Source: Mesostigma viride (lineage: Eukaryota > Streptophyta > Mesostigmatophyceae > Mesostigmatales > Mesostigmataceae). Taken from it: DNA of 64,000 nt. Below, in pieces: positions 23,101 through 34,083 of this stretch. Location: the NCBI GenBank assembly GCA_009746045.1, contig RPFO01001345.1, positions 67,001-131,000 of the forward strand, given 5' to 3'. The position numbers and the translations under genes are program-made. Each line of letters starts with the position of its first letter. Within the stretch, counting starts at the first letter, position 1. The notes under the pieces are model-generated. The model ran no database searches. It was not told where the DNA came from and saw only the letters and a program-made list of their open reading frames with translations.

Positions 23101-26100
23101 GGATGGACAAGGCAGAGCACATGTGAGAGCCATTGAAACAACATAGGAGAGCCAAACCATTGGTAGGTAAGTAAGGAGCAGTTAGTGCATGCCCTGGTGC
23201 GTTCAGGCTTGCTGCTGCAGCAAGATATGTGCCGTAATATAGCAGGTATGCACATAATCAACTAGACACACAACCAAAAGGAACTTCATTTCCAGATAGT
23301 AAAAAGGGATGGTACATACGTGGCCCTTTCGCAAAGACACATCCATTCATTACAAGGCAGCTATGTAACCTCATACAGCTCTGTCCTTGTTGTTAGCAGG
23401 TAAGGTTTGTGCCCGAAGCACCTCCAAAAACCGCATTTGTTGTTGTGCTCCGAGCAGCAGCTTTAGGATAATAAATTATTAACTAATTGGTCACTGCCGG
23501 TGGGTGCACACTCGAAACTATCTTCCAAAGCTCTCCATGAGCTAATGTCACAATAAATTCCACCATATAAATGTGCTAGGCTTTATAAAGTAGAGCCCAT
23601 ACCACACTATTCAAAGTCACTGTACAAAACATTATCAGGTTGGTTGTTAAAACAAAATGCGGGGGCCCAGCACATATCTCCAAACACATGAGTTGTCTCT
23701 TCGCAGCGTGGGTGGGAGGGTGGGTGGGTGGGTGGGTGGGTGCTGAAAAGAGGCCTCCCTATGTACGTCCCCTACACCACTCTAAGTACTGACTGCCCAT
23801 ACACTTGCGTCACGCCTAGGCGCCAGTACATGGTCTAGTGACGTACGGTAGAAGCAACCAAGCCCTGTACCTCGGGTCCACCCTCTGCACCGCCGGCACA
23901 AAAGTGCCGGCAGGTACAGTACCCCCGTGACAGGCGCCAGTCCTACGCTACCTACGGCAGGTCGGTCCCCTTTGAGCCCGTCCGCATATCACATATAAAA
24001 TGAGCAAAGCTCAACAAACACATTCCTAGCTTTTGGTCCATTGGAGTTCCTTCCCACCAAGAGAAACACTTGTATGTATTGCATTTAAATGTGCTAGGCT
24101 TTATAAAGTAGAGCCTATACCACACCATTCAAAGTCGCTGTATGTTCACATCATTATCAGGTTGGTTTTTGTAACACCATGCTGGGGCCCAGCACATATC
24201 TCCAAACACATGAGTTGTCCCACATCCCCCACCTGGCCACCATGAAGGCCGTCTCAATTAAACCTTGATAGCAGGGATGCACTCCGGTTCAGTCCTCTCC
24301 CCTGGACTGGTCCCCGCCTCTGCATGCTGCCATGGCTCTACCCCCGTGTGGCCGCTACAGTTTCCCGGCGGACGCAGGGCGAACCCATCTCGTTCCCCCC
24401 GTTAGGGAGGCAACTCCAAAAACGGGAGGTGTCTCTCACAAGCCCAGGACCCATCGCCAGCCCCTGGCAGACTACACGGCTGGGATTTCCCGAAAATCCA
24501 TTGTGATGATGGGCCCTTTACACTATCGGTTAGGCTGGGAAAAGACGTAGCCATACCCCGACCAGGGTTGTAAATACAGCAGGAGACCTTAACCCCTCGG
24601 GGTCTTAAAAGCGGTCGATCCGAAATCTGGTAATTATCATGCATAATAATGCACAATACCTCCCAAATGCAGAGTACCTCCCAAAACTTATGCTCACCCA
24701 AAAACACATCCTTACTCACCGCCCCTCGTGGGGGCGGGGCAAACGGCAAAGGCATACATGAAGCGCATGTAGCCTGCTGCCTTATCGCGGGCAAAGCGGA
24801 GCCTTTGCTCGCACCCGCGAGGGGAAAATTGTCTGGAAACGTGCAGGGTTTTGTATACAAAAGTCCTCAATCCCGCATCTCCATTGCCTGGCCGCAGGCC
24901 GTGAAGATGTGTTCAATCGGAGGAGTGTGTCGGAAGTAATTGGCGGCCGGGGGGTGCCATCAGTTCCGTTTCAAACCGCGACCCGCCCTGCCCCTAGCAC
25001 CTACTGCCCGATGGCCCATCCCTTCCGTCTGTGGCTTTTAAATCCCCCTGTTTTGTGTTGTCCAAACCACCCTTTTTGGTTCTTCGCGATCTCTATGCTA
25101 TTCGCGGCTTCCCGGATACTGGATAGAAGCGACTTGCAACGCCCTTGGGCATAGGGGAAGTTGATCCGTGGACTCAACACTGGGGGGGCACAGCCATCAC
25201 CTCGAGGCAGTGACAATGCCGCTGGCTGGATCCTAACCAGCTGGCATACAAATTTATTTGATTCCAGCATGCGGAGAGGCCGATAACATCGACTAATTAA
25301 TATTTGGAGCAGCCGCCATGGTGGCCAGCCGACCTTGCCAGCAAATGCTGGGTTCAAGCTGCGGAGCTGAAAAGAGGCCTCCCTTCGTCCCCTACACCAC
25401 TCTAAGTACTGACTGTCCATACACTTGCGCCACGCCTAGGCGCCAGTACATGGTCTAGTGACGTACGGTAGAAGCGACCAAGCCCCGTACTTCGGGGTCC
25501 ACCCTCTGCACCGCCGGCACAAAAGTGCCGGCAGGTGCAGTATCCCCGTGACAGGCGCCAGTCCTACGCTACCTACGGCAGGTCGGTCCCCTTTGAGCCC
25601 GTCCGCATATGACATATAAAATGAGCTCAACAATCTCACAACGTACGTCACACATTTGTGGTCTGATTGTGCCGGGATCAAAACATGCATGCTCCAGTCA
25701 TTTTTTCTAGCGGTCAGGTTGCTTAGCAGCATTCAACCGGACAATTCTCAAACGGACAGTGCTAAAACCGGTGGGTTGCCACTACAACTGTATTGTATGG
25801 CCTATTGACTCCCAGCATTCGAGATATGTATAGGGAAGCGCGCACAAGTGGGTATGGGCAATGTTCGCATGGCATCATTGGAAAATCCAGCAAACGGCCG
25901 GGTAGAATTTACTAATTACTTGTTGATTGAGCTATCTGCTTGTAGTATGTTTGGCAAGTTGAGCTGGCTGAGAGTCAATGATATAGTACAAAAACCGTAT
26001 AATATCACAATGGGAGTTGACAGTGGAGGAAGGCCACATGGAATTTAACACCCACTTCGTGCAGGTCGTACGGTGGCAGATCCGCCCGAATGTCCTCGCG

Positions 26101-29060
26101 TCTTCTCCCCATTTTGTTATCCAGCATCCGCAAGCGCTCCTCGTGATACCGCTTCCACAGCGCTGGGTTCTGGACGCGCGTGACAGCTGTCACCTTGAGG
26201 CCGAACATGTCCATGCGGCCGGTCCAGAATCGGTACTCGTCCGAGTTGAGTCCAAGAGGCTCACACTTGAATGGGAATGATGGCACCATCATGGTCCTGC
26301 AAACGAGAGTGGATGAATAGCACAGTTGGGGTATATATATAGAACAAGGCATCCCGGGGGGGTATATAAATGAGGAGAGCAGTAAAAGGTTTAGCTTGGC
26401 GCTGGAGAAGTTACGGCTCAGCAACTGTTTTGGGTACTCATTGCTATAAAGGCAACGAATCATTTGATGCTACAGCATGATGACAAAGGTTGTGGATTCG
26501 CACCCATTTGTCATAATGCTTTCTGAGGATTTGCTATAAAGAAAGGACTGTTGCAGCTGAGTGTAGCAGCTTGACAGAAACTAAAGGGAGGACGGTACGA
26601 AGGAGAACAGGACGGCGGGAGGGCACGAGGAAGTGTGGTAATTAGCTGCCTGGGAGTGAGCCGATGTGGTGCATGGGGATAGAGGTGAAGGACAGAGAAA
26701 TAAAAGGCGTACAAGCAGGTTAAACAATTTGGCAGTGTAGTGGATGAAGGTTAAACAAGGCACATGTAATCAAACTGTCTGGATCCCATAGTATGCTCCA
26801 TGCAAAGACTGGCCCACTTACCAAACTGAGGGCCACCATAAATCAATTCAGGAATTTCTGTATTGTGGAATAGAAGGCCCAGGCAATCCTGGAAATCTTT
26901 TAGGATCTGTTTTCCTTTTACCTTTTACTAAACGGGGTTTACTTTGCACATTAACCTCGCAAACAGAATACAAGGTATGCAGCCACCAGCCAACCCAAAT
27001 AGTATACTAGCAGATACTAACGCTACTTGAAGGCTCTGATGAAGTCAACACCCCCCTTCTGATATCAGGCATCGCCGCCACCGCCGCCGTGTCCGCATAT
27101 AAATATTCATTGAAAATGATAATTTTCGGGAATTAATGAGAATATATATAAAAGACGGAGTGATCAACGGCTTATTGCCACGGCTTGGTCCATAAACAGA
27201 AGTTATGGACCAAGATTTATCTTAAATGAGGCAACACAAGATCTCCACTATGCAGTCTAAAGGTTGGCGCTATAGCGATTGGCAAAATCCAGCAAACGCT
27301 TTAGCATCTATGAGAGCACCCCCCAGCAGGCAAGTGGTTGCTCCATGGGCACAGGTGCAGAGACTCATGGCAACACACCATGTGTGAGGTCGCTCGCTGT
27401 CATCACCCCACCACATGGGTGCGGCTGATGCATCCGAACAAGGGCGCTCCGTGAGTGCAGCCCGGATGCAAGGCTCGTGCTGCGGTGGGGCAGCTGCGTT
27501 CCCAAAACGTAGACATCAAAGCACACATAAATCCGCAGAGGACCAAAAATCCAAATTTATGTAGGCATTTTCCAAGAAATGCATCTAGCAGATCTGCTCG
27601 GCCAATGCTACAGTATTTCTATGAGCGGCAGCCGATGCCATCATAGCCATAGCAAGGGTACATAACCGTTTGCTTGTCAACCGGTGTTATTAAATTAACT
27701 TAATTTATTTTCCGAATGCTTCAGTGCAAAAAAGGGGGAATTGGGGAGAAGATGACAGTAGACAAGTACTGGACAGAAAAAATGCTTGAAAATTTTCTTA
27801 GATCTGGCAGGCCACACGTAAGAAAACAGCAAGAAAAAACAAGGACCTTAAATTCCTGCCACGTGGCATTCCCTTTCATTTATCTGACATAGACAGCCCG
27901 AAAAATGATTTATCAGTTATATACAAACACAGGACTGTTTGATGCCCATTCTTGACAACAAGCCACGCAACAAGACTCGACCACCGCTGTGGCATTTGGC
28001 AACCGCCTTTACCTGGGAACGCAATAACTGCTACGATCCCCGCGGATGTGGCTGCCGCTGGCACGAGTGCGCCAGCACGTCCTGCATATTGTCAGGATCT
28101 TCCATGCACTGCCATGAGACTCCTGCAACAAATGGAAATAATGCTGAGTGATGGCCTTTGGGCGCGGGCTGAGCATTTATTTCAAGTCAGTATTGATTGC
28201 AGTCATGATGATAATGGAGCCATAGATTAATTAAGCGCCATGGTAGGGGGCCGAGGGTGAGGTAGGTGCTGCCAGGGACCAGCGAAGCTAACGACATGCT
28301 ATGTACAGTGCGTATGCATGAGGGGAAAAAAGACCCATGGAACCATGATGTGACCAAGGGGCTGGTAACCCTCCCCATCTCTTTTTAACAGTCGACAGAA
28401 AACTTTAGGCGAATACCGCCTGCTGCGAGACAGACGTACCCATGAATCACCCCCCATGAACATGACTGGTCACCAGACTGGATATGGACTATTGTCTCGT
28501 GGGAAAAAATCCCGCAAGAGACTCTGCCGAGAGCTATGTCGCAAGCAGCACACAACAGTTCATCTAGGCTTTGTTGTTGGGAAGGATAGCCTGCACTGAT
28601 GCTGCTGTTTCATGACATTACATAGTAGAGGGCTGTTCAGAGCATGCAGTGAAGGAACAATGAAATTGGTTTATTGGTTGACCACGTTGCCAACCGATTG
28701 CTTGTTACTTTGTTTAAATGGTTGCTCAGTCGGTTGGTCGGTCGGCTGGCCGGTCGGCTGGCCGGTCAAATTATGGGTTGGTGGGTTGCAAGTAACAGTC
28801 ACGAGGTTACCAACAACCTGGACACTGCCGATGCTGACAGATACACCAGCCTACGTCAACAAGGTTGAGGTAATAGAAAGCCGCATACCTGGACAGCGGG
28901 AGCCAGCAGCAGTACTGACAGCAGGATGTGTAGGACTGGCAGTGGCAGGACCACTGTTCCTGGGACGCACGGGGGTGCTTGCCTCACCAGTCGGATCCAA
29001 GTTGGCAACGACCGGCAGTGCAGGGGTGGCATCCTGCTCGAACCAGCTCTGCAGGCAATC
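20187..29060 (-). CDS. PARP-type ADP-ribosyltransferase with RING domain, paralogue without DTC
   Basis: Predicted exons (minus): 29060-28889, 27493-27379, 26296-26056, 22973-22920, 21299-20187; GT-AG and phase agree throughout. Exons 3 and 4 have exactly the lengths (241 and 54 bases) of their partners in the 12279-18724 gene. The PARP fold starts VTAVTRVQNPALWKRY. The catalytic His is in SLLYHCSGYH, Tyr in FGHGIYLTDDPRKAATYS and Glu in GPNEFVLYNQ, so the triad is kept. A RING with a canonical first pair follows (LKCMMCQIP, VMPCGHINGH, QCMACQ). Instead of DTC the protein ends in a Pro/Ala-rich tail (QAPPPAQTTTASTWLPPS, AQPAGPAPAASFPANA). The 28889-29060 exon (LQSWFEQDATPALPVVANLD) is low-complexity at its end. 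Likely a nuclear or cytosolic ADP-ribosyltransferase with E3 potential. The true 5' end is unknown and may lie upstream. Confidence 0.8.
23571..23697. repeat. Dispersed repeat R1, copy 1
   Basis: About 127 bp from ATGTGCTAGGCTTTATAAAG to ACACATGAGTTGTC, repeated with roughly 85-90% identity at 24089-24219 in the same orientation. It lies in the 22974-26055 intron. Origin unknown. Confidence 0.85.
23742..24015. repeat. Dispersed repeat R2, copy 1, with palindrome and TATA-like box
   Basis: From GCTGAAAAGAGGCCTCCC to GCTCAACA. Contains the perfect stem GCCGGCAC-AAAA-GTGCCGGC and, about 100 bp on, CATATAAAATGAGC. Copy 2 at 25376-25634 is over 90% identical. If trimmed to TGAAAAGAGG...CTCAACA the ends are TG...CA, like an LTR, but no target duplication or primer site was found. 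Confidence 0.8.
24089..24219. repeat. Dispersed repeat R1, copy 2
   Basis: Second copy of the repeat at 23571-23697, with small differences in the middle (ATGTTCACATCATTATCAGG against ACAAAACATTATCAGG). Confidence 0.85.
24220..25375. other. Unique segment between R2 copies
   Basis: GC-richer than its surroundings, with several short open frames but none convincing. It contains small inverted repeats (CACCGCCCCTCGTGGGGGCGGGG, split by a short loop). It could be the internal part of a non-autonomous element bounded by the R2 copies. Confidence 0.3.
25376..25634. repeat. Dispersed repeat R2, copy 2
   Basis: Same core, palindrome and CATATAAAATGAGC box as the copy at 23742-24015. It diverges immediately after GCTCAACA. 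Lies in the same intron of the upstream PARP paralogue. Confidence 0.85.
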
Positions 29061-29771
29061 CTATTAGTTAATAATAAGTTTATCATTGTTGTTAACATTA
29101 TTATTGCCAGAAAGGGTGGGCAGAGATCGTGCAAACGGCAGAAATCAGTTTATCAACAAACTGGGCAAAATTTTCCTGTTTACTCACCCTATCAACCGGA
29201 TGTCAGCCAGCCCAAGCAGCAGGTCTGGCCACATCCGCCAGCAGCAGAAACTAGCAACTCTCTTTTCGAAAATCAACTAGACCAGTGACAATGAAAAAAG
29301 AAATCCACAAATATCTCCTCGAGCACTTGGGATATCATTCCTTCCAGGTCACAGTTTCCCACATGCAGACTGGAGGCGTTCCACTGGAAGCGTTCCACTT
29401 TCTGGGGATTGTTACCGTAGACCCACCTCAGCAGGCTTTCTTTTCTACGCAAAAGCTGAACCACCTTGGGAGAGCACTTACCACCATGCTATGCAGGCCC
29501 TCTATTGGCACCAGGGGTGAGAGCCACTGCGCCGTCTCGCGCATGCACGCCTGCAGATTGCACATACAGACCCAAGTATATATTTCGTGCAACCAAAATC
29601 CAAATCCCTGGCAGAAATAGTGTTCACTTGAAGTCGACGAACAACAGACGTCTTAAATATGGATGCATGGCGAAATCGGCGGCAGGCTGGCAGCTATGCC
29701 CCCTTGATGCACGAATAAAAAGGATGGGAATAACGGGCCCAAGCGCGCATGCAGTTGGAGGTGGGCACATG

Positions 29772-30040
29772 CACAGGGGCCACCTGCAGTATCGCAACAA
29801 GAATCGCAAGTTCGCAACTTTCCAGGAGGACCAAAAAACAAAAGTTGCAAACCTAATCTTAGCTGGAAAAACTGGGTGTTGCGCAGCTTGCCAACGTCAT
29901 AATTCCTTGAAGAAATTACATTTCCAAAACTGAAGATGCCATGGTGTGCCTCTTATGTACCTGTCCTTCACATAAGTGGACGATAAAAAAAGATTCGGAG
30001 TGTTGCGATTCTTGTTGCGATATACTGCGGGTGGCACCTG
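29772..30040. mobile_element. MITE, copy 1 (about 269 bp)
   Basis: Terminal inverted repeats of about 35 bp: CAGGGGCCACCTGCAGTATC at the left against the reverse complement of GCGATATACTGCGGGTGGCA at the right. The interior includes CTTTCCAGGAGGACCAAAAA and no coding. Two sister copies follow at 30424 and 33144. This copy has TA only at its right flank. Confidence 0.85.
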
Positions 30041-30423
30041 TAAGCCAAAGCGATACTTTAGATGAAACTTAAAGTGCGGCTACCGTTGCACGGGAGAATA
30101 ATACTGGTTGCACTGACATCTTTGTTTGTAATACATCCGTTTGTATGTCCATTGTCCTGGCATGCGTGGTCAGCCACTGTCGCCTCGGATGACCTGGATT
30201 ACTCTGACGTCCAACTCTCTTATCATTCATCACAGCGATTCGTAACTGCATTATAAATTTCATATACCTTGCCATGTTCCTTTTATTTCAGCCAACCTGG
30301 GTTAATGCTCAGATTTTAGCTATAGATGATTTAATTACATAAAACATTTATTTCAGATTTCCAGTCTTATTAACCCCCCTTAACTTTACCCTGACATTCG
30401 TATTTGGTTGTAAGCTACCCTTA

Positions 30424-30685
30424 CACGGGCCACCTGCAGTATCGCAACAAGAATCGCAAGTTCGCAACTTTCCAGGAGGACCAAAAAGGAAAAGTTGCAA
30501 ACCTAATTTTAGCTGGCAAAACTGGGTGTTGCCTAACTTGCCAACGTCATAATTCCTTGTAGAAATGAGATTTTTTAAAGATGAAGATGCCATTGCATGC
30601 CTCTACCTGTCCTTCACATAAATGAACGATAAAAAAAATTCGGAGTGTTGCGATTCTTATTGCGATATACTGCGGGTGGCCCCTG
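30424..30685. mobile_element. MITE, copy 2 (about 262 bp)
   Basis: Same inverted ends and interior as copy 1. Flanked on both sides by TA (30422-30423 and 30686-30687), the target duplication typical of Tc1/mariner elements. Confidence 0.87.
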
Positions 30686-31103
30686 TAATGCTTGTCTCAC
30701 AGAGCATCTAGGCTTAATAAAGACCACACTTTTTCCCTCTAGGCCCACTTTTTTCTTAGATACAGTCACAACACGCCATCCCTGTCACCAAAACTGCTTT
30801 CTATTGCTAACAAAAAGTTACAGGTTCAATGTGTGAGGATGAGACGCAACTTAACACAGGCGACTAAATAAACGTCGTATTCAAATGAAAGTGCCGTAAG
30901 AATACACCACGCATAAAAACCGCCGCGGCCGGCGCCCACATATGCATAGCAGCCAGAAAAGCCGACCACCGGCTGCTTTAAAATCCCTCCATAGTGTTCC
31001 TAAAGTGGTTGCTGCGCTACTTCTCTTCATGTCACTAGGCTGTAAAATGAATCTAAGATAATCTTTTTAGGTCGCAATATATCAAGAACTTGTGAGCACG
31101 AAC

Positions 31104-31190
31104 CATCATACTGGAGGCGGCCGCATACATGACCAGCCCTGCAAGGACAGCGTGGCTTCCCATGAGACTGGAAGCTTCCACCAGAGCGCC
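31104..31190 (-). CDS. Candidate upstream exon of the 20187-29060 PARP gene
   Basis: A strong acceptor (TTTTTTCCCTTGCAG) opens 87 bases reading GALVEASSLMGSHAVLAGLV..., ending at a GTTCGT donor in phase 0, which fits the phase-0 start of the 29060-28889 exon. The peptide is hydrophobic and helix-like. No homology is recognised; it could be unrelated. Confidence 0.35.
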
Positions 31191-31488
31191 CTGCAAGGGA
31201 AAAAATGTACAGAAGTGCACATTAGAGATGACAAGATCGGCGAAAAATGCCCAGGCTCATGAAGTCACCATGACTTTGCTTCCATAAGTAGAAATATGAT
31301 TTATCTATTTATTGTTTATACATTTCAATTATGCATTGGGCGGCTACATGTCACAACACAGGACACATCAAGATGCAAATAACATACAGGCACCATGCAT
31401 GGGCTCGCATATGACGTCATGATGTCAGCTGGGTGTGACATCAGTATTAATTACGTTGTTGACACCGCCAACCGCATCCCCATCCCCA

Positions 31489-32147
31489 TGCCCACGCCCA
31501 CGCCCACGCCCACGCCCACGCCCACGCCCACGCCCACGCCCACGCCCACGCCCACGCCCACGCCCACGCCCACGCCCATGCCCACGCCCACGCCCACGCC
31601 CACGCCCACGCCCACGCCCACGCCCACGCCCACGCCCACGCCCACGCCCACGCCCACGCCCACGCCCACGCCCACGCCCACGCCCACGCCCACGCCCACG
31701 CCCACGCCATGCACCCCCACGCCCATCCCCATCCCCATCCCCATCCCCATCCCCATCCCCATCCCCATCCCCATCCCCATCCCCATCCCCATCCCCATCC
31801 CCATCCCCATCCCCATCCCCATCCCCATCCCCATCCCCATCCCCATCCCCATCCCCATCCCCATCCCCATCCCCATCCCCATCCCCACCCCCACCCCCAC
31901 CCCCACCCCATCCCCATCCCCATCCCCATCCCCATCCCCAATTCCCCATCCCCATCCCCATCCCCATCCCCATCCCCATCCCCATCCCCATCCCCATCCC
32001 CATCCCCATCCCCATCCCCATCCCCATCCCCATCCCCATCCCCATCCCCATCCCCATCCCCATCCCCATCCCCATCCCCATCCCCATCCCCATCCCCATC
32101 CCCATCCCCATCCCCATCCCCATCCCCATCCCCATCCCCATCCCATT
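31489..32147. repeat. Composite hexamer satellite: (CCCACG)n then (CCCCAT)n
   Basis: About 37 CCCACG units, with one CCCATG variant, give way through CCATGCACCCCCACG to about 70 CCCCAT units with a short CCCCAC block near 31885 and an AATT interruption near 31940. All six frames stay open, so long predicted proteins here are not real. Confidence 0.97.
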
Positions 32148-33141
32148 CATCCCCCCACTCTGTGACTATCACGACCGCTATCAAAGCAATGATAAGTTAG
32201 CTCACGCCGTCATGTCATTGCTAACATGGGGATGGACAGGAGGAAACTAGAGTGGGGGGAGACAAGGGGCGCCAGGAGGAGGTGGGGGGAACCATGCAAC
32301 TGCTATGACGACTTAGATACAGATGACATCAGTGATGATTGCGGCGATGGAAACCACGATATGCCATAAGGCTTTTGCCCATGATGACAAGAAACTGCTG
32401 TATATCCACGAACTTCCTCGCATTGCATCATCATCACAAGACATCAATATTATTACATATGGGTGCGCAGCTTGATAAGTAAGGTTCCAATCACTATGTT
32501 GAGGCAAGCACACTACAAGACAGGGGTGGCATTTCACTGCCATGCGCCTGTGCCACCAAGATGTATTTGCCAGGGTCAATGGACCACCCTGTGGCCGGTT
32601 AGGCGACTGTGGTTGGTCTTCCCCCTGCAAATGCCAGTGGCACAAAGCATGTGCAGGCCTGGACTGCGATGGGCGTTGGTGCCACCATCATACCAGCAAC
32701 GAGACCGAGCCACCCAGTTTCAGCGGCATATCCACTATACTAGATGTCAGTACTTAGTTCTTCACTAGCTGGCTACTGCCGGACTTGCCTCGTCATAGGA
32801 GAATAGTAAAGTGACGCTCCGGATAATTCTGGCAAGTAGGATGATCTGCATCCCGGGCGCAAGTGCATGGCAGGGCACAGGGGGGAGGAATGCTGTGCTA
32901 TATATAAGTATATGCATAGGGGGCTACATAAACTAAACAAGGGAACGGGGAGATAACTATTGGTAATTTCTGTTTACATATATTGGCATCTGCCGGCCCG
33001 TAATCACTTCAAGCAACCAACAGAGGGCCCACAAAACGATGTGCGACCCTTGATGGCATTGTACCTTAGCATGAACATTAACCTTATTAGCCCCATGCTC
33101 GAAGCACTTCATGATATAGGAACTTACCTAGTGGAAGTGCT
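32148..33141. other. No gene supported
   Basis: A Cys-rich plus-strand reading near 32600-32700 (CGRLGDCGWSSPCKCQWHK) has no clear splice sites or homologue. Otherwise non-coding. Confidence 0.35.
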
Positions 33142-33143
33142 TA

Positions 33144-33395
33144 CCCGGGCCACCCGCAGTATCGCAACAAGAATCGCAAGTTCGCAACTTTCCAGGAGGA
33201 CCAAAATCAAAAGTTGCAAACCTAATTTTAGCTGGCAAAACTGGGTGTTGCCTAACTTGCCAACGTCATAATTCCTTGTACAAATGAGATGGCTGAAGAT
33301 GCCACTGTATGCTTCTACCTGTCCTTCACATAAATGAACGACAAAAAAAATTCGGAGTGTTGCGATTCTTATTGCGATACTGCGGGTGGCCCCTG
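33144..33395. mobile_element. MITE, copy 3 (about 252 bp)
   Basis: Same family as 29772 and 30424. Both flanks show TA (33142-33143, 33396-33397). The right inverted repeat lacks the extra TA seen in the other two copies (GCGATACTGCGGG), so its two ends match each other better. Confidence 0.87.
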
Positions 33396-33879
33396 TATAC
33401 TGCTAGTACACAACAAGGGATCAACAAATGGTGGTCTCAGGTGTACGGCCACGCTACCTGCTCAGCTGCAATTGGTAGAGTATATGAGTAGTTAACAATG
33501 CCTTTACCCCTCTTCATGCACGCGCATGTCCACAAAAAGTGATCTGAGCAAAATTGCGATCAAACTAATTGGGAGCTTGGAGCACAACAAGAGATTGGAT
33601 GAAGAGAAGATTCAAGCTGATAGAGGGTGACCCTCATTGCTAAGGTGGCCCATTCCTCAGACTGCCTCATAATCTACGGAACGGTGACGAGCGAGTAGTA
33701 ACCATAAAGCCCGTCTAGCTAGCTAGAGTCCTTAGCAACAGGAATGGATGCTTGCAAAACTTGGTATGCCTCCCGAGCCCATGGAGTTTCACATGACCTT
33801 GCCATCGGCAGGTGCCCATGATCCATCCATCTAGCCAGCCAGCCAGCCAGCCACGAAAAATATTTATGGCAGGACCCAC

Positions 33880-34083
33880 CATAACCAACAGCGCTGGCCT
33901 TTCCTTGCATGTTTGGTAGAAGCGTCCCACTGTCTTCATGGTCATAGTCTTCAGGCCAAGCATGAGCTCTTCAATTTGCTGTGCTAGGTCAAGTTGCACA
34001 GTGGAACGGACGAGGATACGGGAGAGGCAAAATGTGGTCAAGGCGTACACGTTAAACACAGGATGCAGGGAAAGAAAGCACTT
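33880..34083 (-). CDS. Candidate upstream exon of the 20187-29060 PARP gene
   Basis: Acceptor TGCATGCAATTGCAG at 34084 opens exactly 68 codons (FLSLHPVFNVYALTTFCL ... QIEELMLGLKTMTMKTVGRF ... CKERPALLVM) to a GTGGGT donor in phase 0, compatible with the 31190-31104 exon. No domain is recognised. The coherent phase across three candidate exons is the main support; the exon could also belong to a separate minus-strand gene. Confidence 0.35.

Noticed and set aside
23742-25634. R2 copies as the two LTRs of a complete small retrotransposon
   Set aside because: No target duplication, primer-binding site or clear polypurine tract was found; kept only as a dispersed repeat.
27990-28130. Possible PARP exon with good CAG acceptor and CCCAG|GTAAAG donor
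   Set aside because: Only one frame is open and its phase fits neither the upstream 29060-28889 exon nor the downstream 27493-27379 exon, which join directly in phase.
31395-32250. Several 160-270 residue open frames of dipeptide repeats (Pro-Thr, Pro-Ile, Gly-Asp and others)
   Set aside because: All are products of the hexamer satellite and occur in every frame; no start context or splice sites.
32540-32760. Cys-rich plus-strand peptide (possible small zinc protein)
   Set aside because: No start or splice context and no recognisable Cys spacing; likely chance.
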